64,000 nucleotides of DNA from CAXSBR01 sp964252015 (lineage in GTDB: Bacteria; Actinomycetota; Actinomycetes; Mycobacteriales; Jatrophihabitantaceae). The DNA is taken from positions 124,001 to 188,000 of the forward strand of contig CAXULW010000003.1 in NCBI GenBank assembly GCA_964252015.1, given 5' to 3'. Below the pieces are notes generated by a model, which worked only from the letters and a program-made list of their open reading frames with translations, did no database searches and was not told the DNA's origin. Shown piece by piece: positions 43,369 to 51,874 of the stretch. Position 1 is the stretch's first letter. The number at the start of each line of letters is the position of its first letter. The position numbers and the translations under genes are program-made.

Positions 43369-44808
43369 ATGACTCTCGTGGCAGGAATCGATTCGTCCAC
43401 CCAGTCATGCAAGGTCACGGTGCGCGATCTGACCACCGGTGCGCAGGTCCGTGAGGGCAAGGCCTCGCACCCATCGGGTTCGATCGTGGATCCGCAAGCG
43501 TGGTGGGACGCACTGCTCACAGCGGTGCGGCGCGCAGGCGACCTGCACGATGTTGCGGCCGTTTCGGTGAGCGGGCAGCAGCACACTCCCATCTTCCTCG
43601 GCTCGGCCGGCGAGGTCGTGTGCGACTCGCCGCTGTGGAACGACACCGGATCACATCCGCAGATGGTGGAGCTGAATGCCGAGCTCGGGCGCGACGAGTG
43701 GATCCGGCGAACAGGGCTGCCACTGACCCTTTCCGACACGGTGACCAAGGTGCGGTGGTTGCGGGACATTCACCCCCAGGCTGCTCTTCGCACCAGAGCA
43801 GTTGCTGTGGTGCACGACTGGCTGACCTGGCGACTGAAAGGCTTCGGCTCGGGGCACGGAAATTTCGACGAGCTAACAACTGACCGCTCGGAGGCCAGCG
43901 GCACCGGCTATTGGTCCGGCGACACCGGCGAGTACTGCATGGACCTGTTCGAGCACGCGTTTCGCGGTCGTGCCCGTCTGCCCCGTGTCTTGCCGCCGTT
44001 GGACCAGGCCGGTGTCACCGGCAACGACATCCCCGGCATCCCCGCCGGAATCCCGGTCGGCGTCGGCAGCGGTGACAACGCCGCAGCCTCACTCGCGTTG
44101 GGTCTGACCGAGGGCGACACGGTTCTTTCGATCGGTACCTCCGGGGTCGTGTATAGCCGGTCAATGTCAGCAGTTCACGACTACGCCGGTTACGTCTGCA
44201 GCTACGCCGATGCGACTGGCGACCACCTCCCGCTGGTAGCGACGCTCAACGCCGCGCGGAATCTCGATCTCGGGGCAGCGCTACTGGGGTGCACGCACAT
44301 GGAACTTTCCGAACTCGCCCTGCAGGGGTCACCCGGCGCCGAAGGCTTGACGTTGCTTCCCTACTTCGAGGGGGAGCGGACTCCGGACCTTCCGCAGGCG
44401 CGCGGGGCATTACTACAGGCGACGCTGACCAACTTCACTCGTGCGAATTTCGCCAGGTCGGTTATCGAGGGCACGCTTGTCAGCCAAGTGGTCATGCTTG
44501 ACGCACTTCGGGCGTGTGGCGTCCGTACCAACAGGCTCATCCTCATCGGTGGTGGAGCGAAGAGCCCGGCCATCCGGAAGGTGCTCACGCAGCTGGTCGA
44601 AGTTTCCGTCGTGGTACCGAAGCCCGACGAATTTGTCACCAAAGGGGCTGCGATGCAGGCCACTTCTACGTTGACGGGATCATTTCCCACCTGGTCGGTC
44701 CAGATGGTGGAGCTGCCCGCATCAGCCGTCGAGCCGCGGGTCGGGGAACAGCACATGGCGGCCAGAGCGGCGTTGGGCTACCTGGAAGCGGTGTCTACGC
44801 GCGACTGA
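43369..44808 (+). CDS. Xylulokinase-like FGGY kinase (second of three)
   Basis: 479 residues from ATG 43369. The motifs are those of xylulokinase: VAGIDSSTQSCKVTVRDL, AVSVSGQQHTPIFLGSAG, SPLWNDTGSHPQM, VHDWLTWRLKG, SEASGTGYWS, VGSGDNAAASLALGLTEGDT, LSIGTSGVVY, LTLLPYFEGERTPDLPQARG and RLILIGGGAKSPAIRKVL. The complete set of catalytic and ATP-site motifs suggests an active enzyme, probably acting on xylulose or a related ketose. No xylose isomerase is present in the window. Confidence 0.85.
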   Translation: MTLVAGIDSSTQSCKVTVRDLTTGAQVREGKASHPSGSIVDPQAWWDALLTAVRRAGDLHDVAAVSVSGQQHTPIFLGSAGEVVCDSPLWNDTGSHPQMVELNAELGRDEWIRRTGLPLTLSDTVTKVRWLRDIHPQAALRTRAVAVVHDWLTWRLKGFGSGHGNFDELTTDRSEASGTGYWSGDTGEYCMDLFEHAFRGRARLPRVLPPLDQAGVTGNDIPGIPAGIPVGVGSGDNAAASLALGLTEGDTVLSIGTSGVVYSRSMSAVHDYAGYVCSYADATGDHLPLVATLNAARNLDLGAALLGCTHMELSELALQGSPGAEGLTLLPYFEGERTPDLPQARGALLQATLTNFTRANFARSVIEGTLVSQVVMLDALRACGVRTNRLILIGGGAKSPAIRKVLTQLVEVSVVVPKPDEFVTKGAAMQATSTLTGSFPTWSVQMVELPASAVEPRVGEQHMAARAALGYLEAVSTRD

Positions 44809-44945
44809 TCGACCGTCACAAACTGGATAGACCGCCCTCATCCAGCACCGACGCCGCTCCTGGATTGGCTGAACCGCCCCCCGAGGCGTGGGCCTGTGGA
44901 GCCCGCCTACCCGCCTATCGCGGGCGGAACACGGCACACTGGAAC

Positions 44946-46322
44946 ATGTCCGCTCCGCGTCGTCGAAGGGTGGCGTACGTGCTCAGCGTTGGAAGGCATC
45001 CCGTTGCCTGCGGTGTCGACATCGGAAGTACCAACGTCAAAGTCGTCGCCCTTACCCAAGACGGGGAGGTCGTGTCCCGGGCCACCCGCCGGACGCCCCG
45101 CGACGTCCAAGGACTGTCGATCGACGTCCTCGCCCTGATGGACGGCATCGAACAGATGCTGTTCGAGGTGTGCGGGGACGCCTACGAGATTCAGGCGGTG
45201 TGCGCAGCCGGCCTCGGCGAAGACGGCGTGCTCGTCGACCGCGAGCTACAGCCCATTACGCCGTCATTGACGTGGTTCGATCCTCGTCGGCAGGGAATCT
45301 TCCAGGCGTTGCGACCGCTGCTACACGACGACGACTCGTTCGACACAGCCAGCGACCCGACGCGAGCCCTCGTGGGTTGGGCCTGGTCGCGGACACAGCT
45401 CAGATCCGGTGACGCATCCGCATGGATCGCCGTCGCAGATCTAGCCAGCGCGAAGTGGTCCAGGCGCCCGTTCCTGAGCGATACTCTCGCTTCGCGAACC
45501 GGCGCTTGGCGGTCCACCGAGAGATCCTGGGCAGCGGACCGGGTAGAACTGACGCTTGGGTCGATGGATCTCCTCCCACCCGTCATCCCCGCCGGCGCAA
45601 TCGTCGGCGAGCTTGCATCCCCGGCCCTGCAATCAGCGGGCGTCGTTGCCGCCGATATGGTGGTTGTTGCCGGTGGCCATGACCATCCAATTGGCGGGTG
45701 GGCTGTAAATCAGCTCGTACCCGGAGTCATCCTCGACTCCATGGGGACCGCTGAGGTAGCCGTCGCGCAATGCTCTCGGCCATGGGTGGCCAGAGATGAC
45801 TCGGTCGACCGGGCCCCAGGTATCCGCTCGGACGGAGTCAGCTTGTTGCGGGTCGAAGAACTCACCAGAAACGTAACGTGGGCGATGCAGGATCCGGCAG
45901 TAGCGCGGCACATGCAGGCGATCCTTGTCGGCAAGCGTGCACCGCTTCCCCTGCTTGACGCCGGGTTCTTCATCCCTGGACGACGCGGGGGTGGCCGACC
46001 AAGGTTTGCAACCGAAGCGCCTCGCGACCCGGAGGCCCGAGCTGCCGGCGTTCTCGGTGCGCTCGCGAAGATCGGGCACGACGCTGTCGTCGCGGTACAG
46101 CAAAGCTTTGCCACCCAGTGCCAGATACGCCTGGCCGGCGGTTGGTCTCGCTACCCCGGCTGGCTAAAGATCAAGTCGGCAGTCAATGGTTTCGATGCGA
46201 TACCCATCCCGGAGCCAGAAGTGACGGCAGTGGGGGCTGCCCTGCTGGCAGCAACTGCCGTCGGATGGTTCCCGGAGCCGGGGAGGGCACTCGGCGGACA
46301 CCAAGGCCTAGGAGCAAGTTAG
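44946..46322 (+). CDS. FGGY-family kinase-like protein (third of three)
   Basis: 458 residues from ATG 44946; GTG starts shortly after are possible. It has CGVDIGSTNVKVVALTQDGE, AAGLGEDGVLVDRELQPITP, TWFDPRRQGIFQ, VAGGHDHPIGGWAVNQLVPG and LDSMGTAEVAVA, then LAGGWSRYPGWLKIKSA near the ATP site. It is closest in motif pattern to the first kinase (41865-43307), suggesting a paralogous pair with different substrates. It is shorter than usual and starts 137 bases after the xylulokinase stop. It ends the plus-strand arm of the sugar locus. Confidence 0.7.
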   Translation: MSAPRRRRVAYVLSVGRHPVACGVDIGSTNVKVVALTQDGEVVSRATRRTPRDVQGLSIDVLALMDGIEQMLFEVCGDAYEIQAVCAAGLGEDGVLVDRELQPITPSLTWFDPRRQGIFQALRPLLHDDDSFDTASDPTRALVGWAWSRTQLRSGDASAWIAVADLASAKWSRRPFLSDTLASRTGAWRSTERSWAADRVELTLGSMDLLPPVIPAGAIVGELASPALQSAGVVAADMVVVAGGHDHPIGGWAVNQLVPGVILDSMGTAEVAVAQCSRPWVARDDSVDRAPGIRSDGVSLLRVEELTRNVTWAMQDPAVARHMQAILVGKRAPLPLLDAGFFIPGRRGGGRPRFATEAPRDPEARAAGVLGALAKIGHDAVVAVQQSFATQCQIRLAGGWSRYPGWLKIKSAVNGFDAIPIPEPEVTAVGAALLAATAVGWFPEPGRALGGHQGLGAS

Positions 46323-46467
46323 CAATCCAGGTCAGGCCGGCGGCGCAGGGTTAGTTAGCGAAGATGTACCTCGCACGGTACGACATCTGTGAGCACCAAC
46401 ATGCGGCAGTAATCGAACCGTCTCGGCGTCGCCCGAGAACTGACCGACCTGCAGCGAGTTCGCCGAG

Positions 46468-47118
46468 CTACGTCCAGCACATGAGCAGACAGCCAAGGAT
46501 CAGCGCGGGGCCGAGCGGGACCGGCATCTTGCGGCCCCGGAGGTCCGGGCGGGCGATGGCGACGACGACGGCGGTGACCACGACCAGCAGGACCACAACG
46601 AGCTGCGCTCGCATCACCGTTGGCCAGCCGAGCCAGCCCAGCAGCGCGGCGGTGAGGGTGGCGAGGCGGACGTCGCCAAGGCCTACGCCGCCACCCGCGG
46701 CGAAGGCGAGCAGAAACCAGCCGGCCCCGACGATGAGTGCTGCGAGCCCGGCGCGAACCAGGGCGGCGAAGTCATGGGTGTTGATCGCGGCGACAACGAG
46801 AACCGCCGCCTCTAGCGACGCGAGCGGATACACGGCCCGTGCGGGGAGCAGGTTGCGCTGAGCGTCGACCACCGCGAGCACGGTCCCGCCGACGGCGAGG
46901 AGCCACCACGCTGGCCACGGCCAGCCACGGCCAGCCAGTGCGCCGAAACCGAGGGCGGCCGCGGCGACGACAGCGAGCCGGCCGGCGTCGACTTTGCGTG
47001 GTCGCCACCAGGTGCGGGTGTCGCCATCGGCCAGGGCGGCACTCCAGCTGGCCAGCAGCGGGCTCACCGCTACCGCGAGCGCGGCGGACAACGTGACGGT
47101 TGTCCAGGACGTCGACAT
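46468..47118 (-). CDS. Prepilin peptidase (A24 family, TadV/CpaA-like)
   Basis: 216 residues with about six membrane helices. The two catalytic aspartates of A24 aspartic peptidases are seen in VLAVVDAQRNLLP and GGGVGLGDVRLATL (the GxGD motif). It lacks the large N-terminal methylase domain, as is usual for Tad systems. It would cleave the Flp-type pilin encoded at 52779-52976 and the TadE-like pseudopilins. It is the last gene of the Tad locus. Confidence 0.8.
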   Translation of the reverse strand: MSTSWTTVTLSAALAVAVSPLLASWSAALADGDTRTWWRPRKVDAGRLAVVAAAALGFGALAGRGWPWPAWWLLAVGGTVLAVVDAQRNLLPARAVYPLASLEAAVLVVAAINTHDFAALVRAGLAALIVGAGWFLLAFAAGGGVGLGDVRLATLTAALLGWLGWPTVMRAQLVVVLLVVVTAVVVAIARPDLRGRKMPVPLGPALILGCLLMCWT

Positions 47119-47127
47119 TGTTGTGGG

Positions 47128-47478
47128 CTACCCCGGCCGACTAATGCGAGCCAGGCGGTTGGGCACGAGGACTCGGTAGAGAATGCCGCCGACGGTCGTG
47201 GCCGTCGCCGTCGACGCGACAACAGTGATGCCGACAAAGGTCATGATCGACGAGCGAACCGCCAGCCCGGGGTGCGTGATCGCCTCCGACCCGGCCAGGG
47301 CGGCCGGCCGCAGCGCGGCTCGGGGCCTGTCGGCGATCGCCGTAGTGGTCGGTACGACGCCAATGACTATCACGACGGCCAGGAACAGCATCAGGCTGAA
47401 CCGGATGAGGCTCGGTCCGCGTTCGCTGATCCGAGGTCCGCAGAACCTCGGTGTGGCGCCGAGCGGCAGGTCGGTCAC
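47128..47478 (-). CDS. Small two-helix membrane protein of the Tad locus
   Basis: 116 residues from GTG 47478, which overlaps the upstream stop as GTGA. Two membrane helices (FSLMLFLAVVIVIGVVPTTT and IMTFVGITVVASTATATTVG) flank a basic cytosolic or extracellular loop (ADRPRAALRPAALAGSEAIT). A longer frame from 47529 exists but lacks the coupling. The function is unknown. Confidence 0.55.
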   Translation of the reverse strand: MTDLPLGATPRFCGPRISERGPSLIRFSLMLFLAVVIVIGVVPTTTAIADRPRAALRPAALAGSEAITHPGLAVRSSIMTFVGITVVASTATATTVGGILYRVLVPNRLARISRPG

Positions 47479-47909
47479 CACTGTCGCTCGATAGCGGTAT
47501 AGGCGCACCGACGGGTAGCGCCACCCCACCGCGGCCGGGAGTCGTCATGGACCGGGCCGCCTAACCAGACGGCGTCGATGCGGGCTTGCTCCGCGCGCCT
47601 CCCCGTATGCCTATCTCCATCGGTCCGTGCACACCGACCACGGCCGGCACCTGCCGGGCGGGTGCTTGCACGCGTAGGAGGGCGGGCGTAGACGTAGACG
47701 CCGCACCGGCAGTCCGGGTCAGGTGGGATGTGGTTGCGCCTGCGGCCGCAACTGGCGGTGCTCCATCGCGCGTCCAACCGATTGCAGAGTTCACCGGGTA
47801 CAGCCCGCCGTCGGTGCCGACCCAGAACGGGCGCACCATCGATTTCGCCGCCGCCAACGATATCGACGTTGTCGCTGCTCAGTGAGTACTCCGAACTCTG
47901 GGCGGTCAT
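47475..47909 (-). pseudogene. Conserved Cys-motif hypothetical protein, apparently frameshift-damaged
   Basis: The ATG at 47909 overlaps the upstream stop as ATGA, and the frame runs to 47475. Parts look natural (RRNHIPPDPDCRCGVYVYAR and ARIDAVWLGGPVHDDSRPRW). Other parts are Arg-rich nonsense, while the adjacent frame there gives natural text (FWVGTDGGLYPVNSAIGWTR, QVPAVVGVHGPMEIGIRGGA). Alternation of two frames implies several compensating indels. The PDCxCGVYxY motif is typical of a widespread actinobacterial family of unknown function. Confidence 0.45.
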
Positions 47910-48040
47910 GACCGTGACGGTTCGGGTGTCGGCTCCGGCTCCTGCGACGGCGGCTGCTCCGTTGCCCGCCCGGAGACTAAGGCTGGCTCCGGCGACGGGA
48001 GGACCTCGATCCGGCGACGCCGCTTGCCGATGCTGCCCAT
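47906..48040 (-). CDS. 44-aa proline-rich small protein
   Basis: From ATG 48040, with AGGAG ten bases upstream, the product is MGSIGKRRRRIEVLPSPEPA followed by a Pro/Glu-rich tail ending EPTPEPSRS. It is joined to the next gene by an ATGA overlap and starts about 37 bases after the BTAD protein stop. Good start, coupling and a basic head with an acidic-proline tail support a real short gene; the function is unknown. Confidence 0.6.
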   Translation of the reverse strand: MGSIGKRRRRIEVLPSPEPALVSGRATEQPPSQEPEPTPEPSRS

Positions 48041-48076
48041 GCTGTTCACTCTCCTGCTTCGTTGATCGCCATTGAC

Positions 48077-50083
48077 TCATCCCGTTTTCCCCAGCCATTG
48101 GCGACGGTGTAGGACTTCGGCGGTACGCGGCGGTAGGTCTTCCTCCACCTCCGCGTCGTGGTTGGCCAGAATGAGTTTGATGTAGGCGTCGGCTTCGGCG
48201 CGGTTGTCCTGCGCGTCGCAGGCAGCAACGAGGTCGAGCAACGGGACGTCCTCGCTGCTGCCGGCTCGCAGTGCGACCTGGGCTGCGCTAACGGCCAGTT
48301 CCGGCTCGCCGGCGGCGAGGTGATGGGTGGCCACGATGTGTGCGACGTCGACGACCATCCCGGCATAGACGTGGTCGAGCGGGTTTTCCGCGAGCCAGCC
48401 GTAGCCTTCCTGGCGACGCTCGGAGAACGGAATACCGACGACGAGATCGAGCGCGGAGCGCATGTCGGCGATGCCGTCCGCGCCGCGGGCGGTGCCTCGC
48501 AGCCGCAAGCGTCGGAACAGCTCGGCGTCGACGAGAACGTCTTCCAGGCGGTACGGGCTCGGCAGGCCGGCGACTACTCCTTTGGGCAGGTACTCCCGTC
48601 CGGTCCGCTCATTCATCCCCAACCAGTGGCGCACGATCGAGATCGACTGCCGGGCTTTGGTCTTGCCGGCGATGTCCGGGTCATCAGGCCACATGTCGGT
48701 GCCGTAGTGCTCGACGGAGACGCCGCCCGGCCGTGTGGCCAGATAGGCCACGATCTCGGTGTTCCACAGCAGCCGGGGGTTGCGCTGGGGTAGTGACCCT
48801 TGTGCGGTGACCGTGACCGGCCCGAGTAGGCGCACCTTGGGTCGAGCGCACGCCGGGTCGCACCAATCGGCGAGGTCGCGGTCCAGCTCGGGGTCTATGC
48901 TCTCGACCTGCACGCGGGTCGCGTCATCGACGTGCGGGGCGAGCGCCTCCAGGTCCCGCTGGGTCGTCGCGGTCTGCTCGATGTAGGTCTGTGCTGACAG
49001 CGGCAACACCGAGTTCGTTACCAATAGTGCGGAGTTGGCCAGGTGCAGCGCCGGGATATCGGCAGCCTGTCCCCCAGCCCGGCTGGCCGCCGCTCGTGCT
49101 GCGGGCGAGATGGCCGCAAGCGAGCGCCGCAGGTTGCCGGCGGCGTCGGAGTACTGATCCCAGGGCTTGTCTCCGGCGGCGTCGGGAACGGGTCGGTCTT
49201 CGGTGGTGGCGGCTAGGGCCAGCATCTGCGCCAGCTGCGCCGATTCCTCGGCGGGGATCTGCTGCGCAATCAGTTCCACCCCGAGCGCCGGGACATGCAG
49301 CGTGCCGTGTTCATCGATGGTCAGCTGCCACCGGGTGCCGTGAGCGTGGTTGGGGTCACTGGCCAGCACCAGGGCGACCGCGGTGCGTGAGCGTTGTGCC
49401 CGCAGGGCGGTGAGCAGTTGCTCGAGGCCTTCGGTGTCCTCAGCGGCGGTGGGCGCGATCAGCAGGACGTGGCAGGCCCACGCGTCGCCGGCGATGTTGC
49501 GCAGCCTGCCCGCGAGCACGTCGACGTCGGCGTTGTGCAAGGCGTCGGTCGTCGAGGTCAGTTCGCTAGTCAGTGCTGCGATTGCCTTCTCGCTGTCATC
49601 GCAGTAGGTCATTCGGTCGGGATTGATGTCGGCCATCTCCTGGCCGAATCCCACCAGGGTGACCTGGAGCATCTCCGACCACGCGTTGTGGGCTAGCTCG
49701 GCGGCGAGGAACCGGGCGAGGTTCACGCATCGTTCTGGGTCCCCTGACAGCGACATCGCGCCGACCCGCTCGAGGTCGAGCAGCCAGTGCTCCCCCGCTG
49801 CGGTGTAGCCGACCGATGCCAGCGTCGGGAACGGCGCGAAGTGGTAGGCCCGCCCGGCCGGGTCGTAACCCAGATCGTCAGTGCGGTCGATCGACCAGCG
49901 GGTACCGGTCTCGTCAACCGTCCACGGTTTGGGCGCGTCTGGTTGTTCCCCGGTGAGCACCAGCTCCAGGGTGTGTGCGGTCATCCGGGCCGCGACGACG
50001 TCGGGCAGCCTGCCCGAGTCGGTGGCCGACAGCGCGTGGACCAGGCTGCGCAGCGCCTCGTTGAGCCAGGTGACGTCGGCCAT
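48077..50083 (-). CDS. BTAD-like regulatory-domain protein (C-terminal part of a LysM-BTAD protein)
   Basis: 668 residues as read from ATG 50083. The middle is a helical soluble region. Residues about 430-520 resemble a winged helix of SARP type (VRLLGPVTVTAQGS, RLLWNTEIVAYLATRPGGVS, MWPDDPDIAGKTKARQSISI, VRHWLGMNERTGREYLPKG). A bacterial transcriptional activator domain follows (YIKLILANHDAEVEEDLPPR). The frame is open upstream of the ATG (RLERALLSSGNAGM), exactly where the upstream LysM gene runs out of frame, so both are probably one gene of about 1100 codons in its ancestral form. Confidence 0.7.
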   Translation of the reverse strand: MADVTWLNEALRSLVHALSATDSGRLPDVVAARMTAHTLELVLTGEQPDAPKPWTVDETGTRWSIDRTDDLGYDPAGRAYHFAPFPTLASVGYTAAGEHWLLDLERVGAMSLSGDPERCVNLARFLAAELAHNAWSEMLQVTLVGFGQEMADINPDRMTYCDDSEKAIAALTSELTSTTDALHNADVDVLAGRLRNIAGDAWACHVLLIAPTAAEDTEGLEQLLTALRAQRSRTAVALVLASDPNHAHGTRWQLTIDEHGTLHVPALGVELIAQQIPAEESAQLAQMLALAATTEDRPVPDAAGDKPWDQYSDAAGNLRRSLAAISPAARAAASRAGGQAADIPALHLANSALLVTNSVLPLSAQTYIEQTATTQRDLEALAPHVDDATRVQVESIDPELDRDLADWCDPACARPKVRLLGPVTVTAQGSLPQRNPRLLWNTEIVAYLATRPGGVSVEHYGTDMWPDDPDIAGKTKARQSISIVRHWLGMNERTGREYLPKGVVAGLPSPYRLEDVLVDAELFRRLRLRGTARGADGIADMRSALDLVVGIPFSERRQEGYGWLAENPLDHVYAGMVVDVAHIVATHHLAAGEPELAVSAAQVALRAGSSEDVPLLDLVAACDAQDNRAEADAYIKLILANHDAEVEEDLPPRTAEVLHRRQWLGKTG

Positions 50084-50090
50084 CCCGGCG

Positions 50091-51356
50091 TTACCCGATG
50101 AGAGCAGCGCACGTTCGAGGCGGTGCAGTCGCGGCGATGGTGCGGCCCGGGTGGCGCCACCTGAACTGTCGCCGCCGGTAGCGGATCAACGCGGCCAGGG
50201 AGGCCCCGGCCAGAAGGACCCCGCCGCCGGCGAACGCCGCCATCGGCGCCTCGGACGGGGAGGGCGTCGAGTTGCCCGCTGGGACGTCGTGCTGTCCCCG
50301 GCCGGCGGTGGTCGACGTCGAGGGCCGCGGTGGGATGGGTGTTTGACCACCCGGTGTCTGCCCGCCCGGCGTGGGCTGATCGGGTGTCCTCGGTGTCTGA
50401 TTCGTGGGCGTGCGCGGGGCGGGGATCTGGGTGTGCGGCTGCGGCGAAGGAGGGGTCGGAGCGTGCGTCGTCCCAGCGGTGGTCGGTACTTTCAGCGTCC
50501 AGCCCGGACGGATCAGGTCCGGGTCGGTCAGGTGTTGCCCGCCCGGTTCGGCCATGCCCTGGCTGGCCTGCCAGACCTGATGCCAGTCCGCGATCCCATG
50601 GGACTGCGCGATGCCCGACAGGGTGTCACCGTCGTGCACCGTTACGTCCTCGAGCGGCGCCGCAGCCGAGGCTGGGAGCAGCACCGTCCAGCCGGGCTTG
50701 AGCATCCCGGGGTTGTTCATGACCTCACCGTCGGGTTGGGTGCGGCCGCGGTTGAGGTCCCAGATTTGCTGCCAGTGCTCGCCGCTGCCCAGTCGTGCGG
50801 CGGCGATGTCCCAGTAGGTGTCCGGTCCCCTGCCGTCGCCCGGAATGACGTACGCGACCGGCGCGGCGTGCGCCGCGTCGCGGGCATGACTCTCGCCGGC
50901 CGTGCTGACCTGCTGCGGACTCGCTGATCGCGCGGGAGCGCCCGGGGCGAAGGCGCGCACGGACGCTGGCGTCGACACGGCGTGGGTGGGTGTCGCTGCG
51001 AGAGCATGCGCCGGGCTGGCCAGGGCCGCGGTGGCGGTGCCAATCAGCAGCGCCGCAGCGACGAGGGTGTGGGCCAGGTCCTGGGACGCGCTGGGGACCA
51101 GCGGAATGCGGGTCGGCATCTGCACGTGCCGCGCTACAGCCCCGATCTCGATCAGCACCGACAGGGCGAACTGCGCCCACGCCAGCCACACGATGACCGC
51201 CAGCAGGTCGATCACCACCGCGTCGGTGAGGTCACCCACCTTCAGATCAGCCCAGCCGCCCAGCGGGTTACCGATCGTGGCCGCCATCCCGAGTGGTATT
51301 CCAGCGACAAGGACGAGGAGAACCAGCAGGGCGCCCATCGCCTTCAGATGACGCAT
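50091..51356 (-). CDS. LysM-domain membrane protein (N-terminal part of a LysM-BTAD protein)
   Basis: 421 residues. Membrane helices at the N-terminus (AMGALLVLLVLVAGIPLGMA, VVIDLLAVIVWLAWAQFALS, LAHTLVAAALLIGTATAALA) precede two LysM-type units (DTYWDIAAARLGSGEHWQQI and VHDGDTLSGIAQSHGIADWH). A long Pro/Thr linker and a last helix (AFAGGGVLLAGASLAALIRY) follow, then RYRRRQFRWRHPGRTIAA. It then ends in ten residues that look out of frame. LysM units bind peptidoglycan. In related elements the same protein continues into a BTAD domain, encoded here separately at 48077-50083. Confidence 0.75.
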   Translation of the reverse strand: MRHLKAMGALLVLLVLVAGIPLGMAATIGNPLGGWADLKVGDLTDAVVIDLLAVIVWLAWAQFALSVLIEIGAVARHVQMPTRIPLVPSASQDLAHTLVAAALLIGTATAALASPAHALAATPTHAVSTPASVRAFAPGAPARSASPQQVSTAGESHARDAAHAAPVAYVIPGDGRGPDTYWDIAAARLGSGEHWQQIWDLNRGRTQPDGEVMNNPGMLKPGWTVLLPASAAAPLEDVTVHDGDTLSGIAQSHGIADWHQVWQASQGMAEPGGQHLTDPDLIRPGWTLKVPTTAGTTHAPTPPSPQPHTQIPAPRTPTNQTPRTPDQPTPGGQTPGGQTPIPPRPSTSTTAGRGQHDVPAGNSTPSPSEAPMAAFAGGGVLLAGASLAALIRYRRRQFRWRHPGRTIAATAPPRTCAALIG

Positions 51357-51358
51357 CC

Positions 51359-51874
51359 TCAGCCGCTCCCTGTCGTCGTGCCGTGCAAGGCGATCGCCGT
51401 TGCGGTAGCCGTGCCGCTGATGTCGGTGAGCCCGACCGCCGAGAGGATCGTGGTGCTCTTGTGCACCACGACCGTGACCGTGACGCTGTCGCCGGCCACG
51501 CCCACCGTGATCTTGCCGGTCACGTCGGCTGCGTCGAGGACTCGTTGTGCTGCAGCCTGTGCTGCCGCCGGTGACGCCGTCAGTCCGGTCGGGTTACCAC
51601 GCAGCGAGTCCGGCGATAGCGCGTTGGCGCCGGCCCTCGACGCCTGCTGTGCGACGTCGGCGGCCTGCTCGCGCGCCGCGAGAGCGTTCCCTCCGTCGAT
51701 GACCAAACCAGCCATGGCCAGCAACCCCACGGTCACCACTACGACGTACAGCGAGACGAAACCCGCCTCAGCCTGTTCCTGGAGCAATGCCCACCGCGTG
51801 CGAACGCCAGTCTGTATCCGCCACACCCGGTTCTTGGAATCCTTGTCGCGAGGATCTTTCTGTCGGCACGGCAT
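51359..51874 (-). CDS. TadG/RcpC-like pilus assembly protein
   Basis: 171 residues from ATG 51874 (TGATG overlap). After a basic N-terminus comes a pseudopilin-like membrane helix (AGFVSLYVVVVTVGLLAMAG) leading into LVIDGGNALAAREQAADVAQ, which is the TadG/TadE-type N-terminal region, and a small extracytoplasmic domain. The FVSLY start resembles a prepilin cleavage site. It is probably a minor pilin processed by the peptidase at 46468-47118. Confidence 0.7.
   Translation of the reverse strand: MPCRQKDPRDKDSKNRVWRIQTGVRTRWALLQEQAEAGFVSLYVVVVTVGLLAMAGLVIDGGNALAAREQAADVAQQASRAGANALSPDSLRGNPTGLTASPAAAQAAAQRVLDAADVTGKITVGVAGDSVTVTVVVHKSTTILSAVGLTDISGTATATAIALHGTTTGSG

Noticed and set aside
47586..48075. 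Plus-strand ORFs of 99-115 codons opposite the small Tad-locus genes
   Set aside because: No start signals, and the minus strand has coupled overlaps and recognisable motifs.
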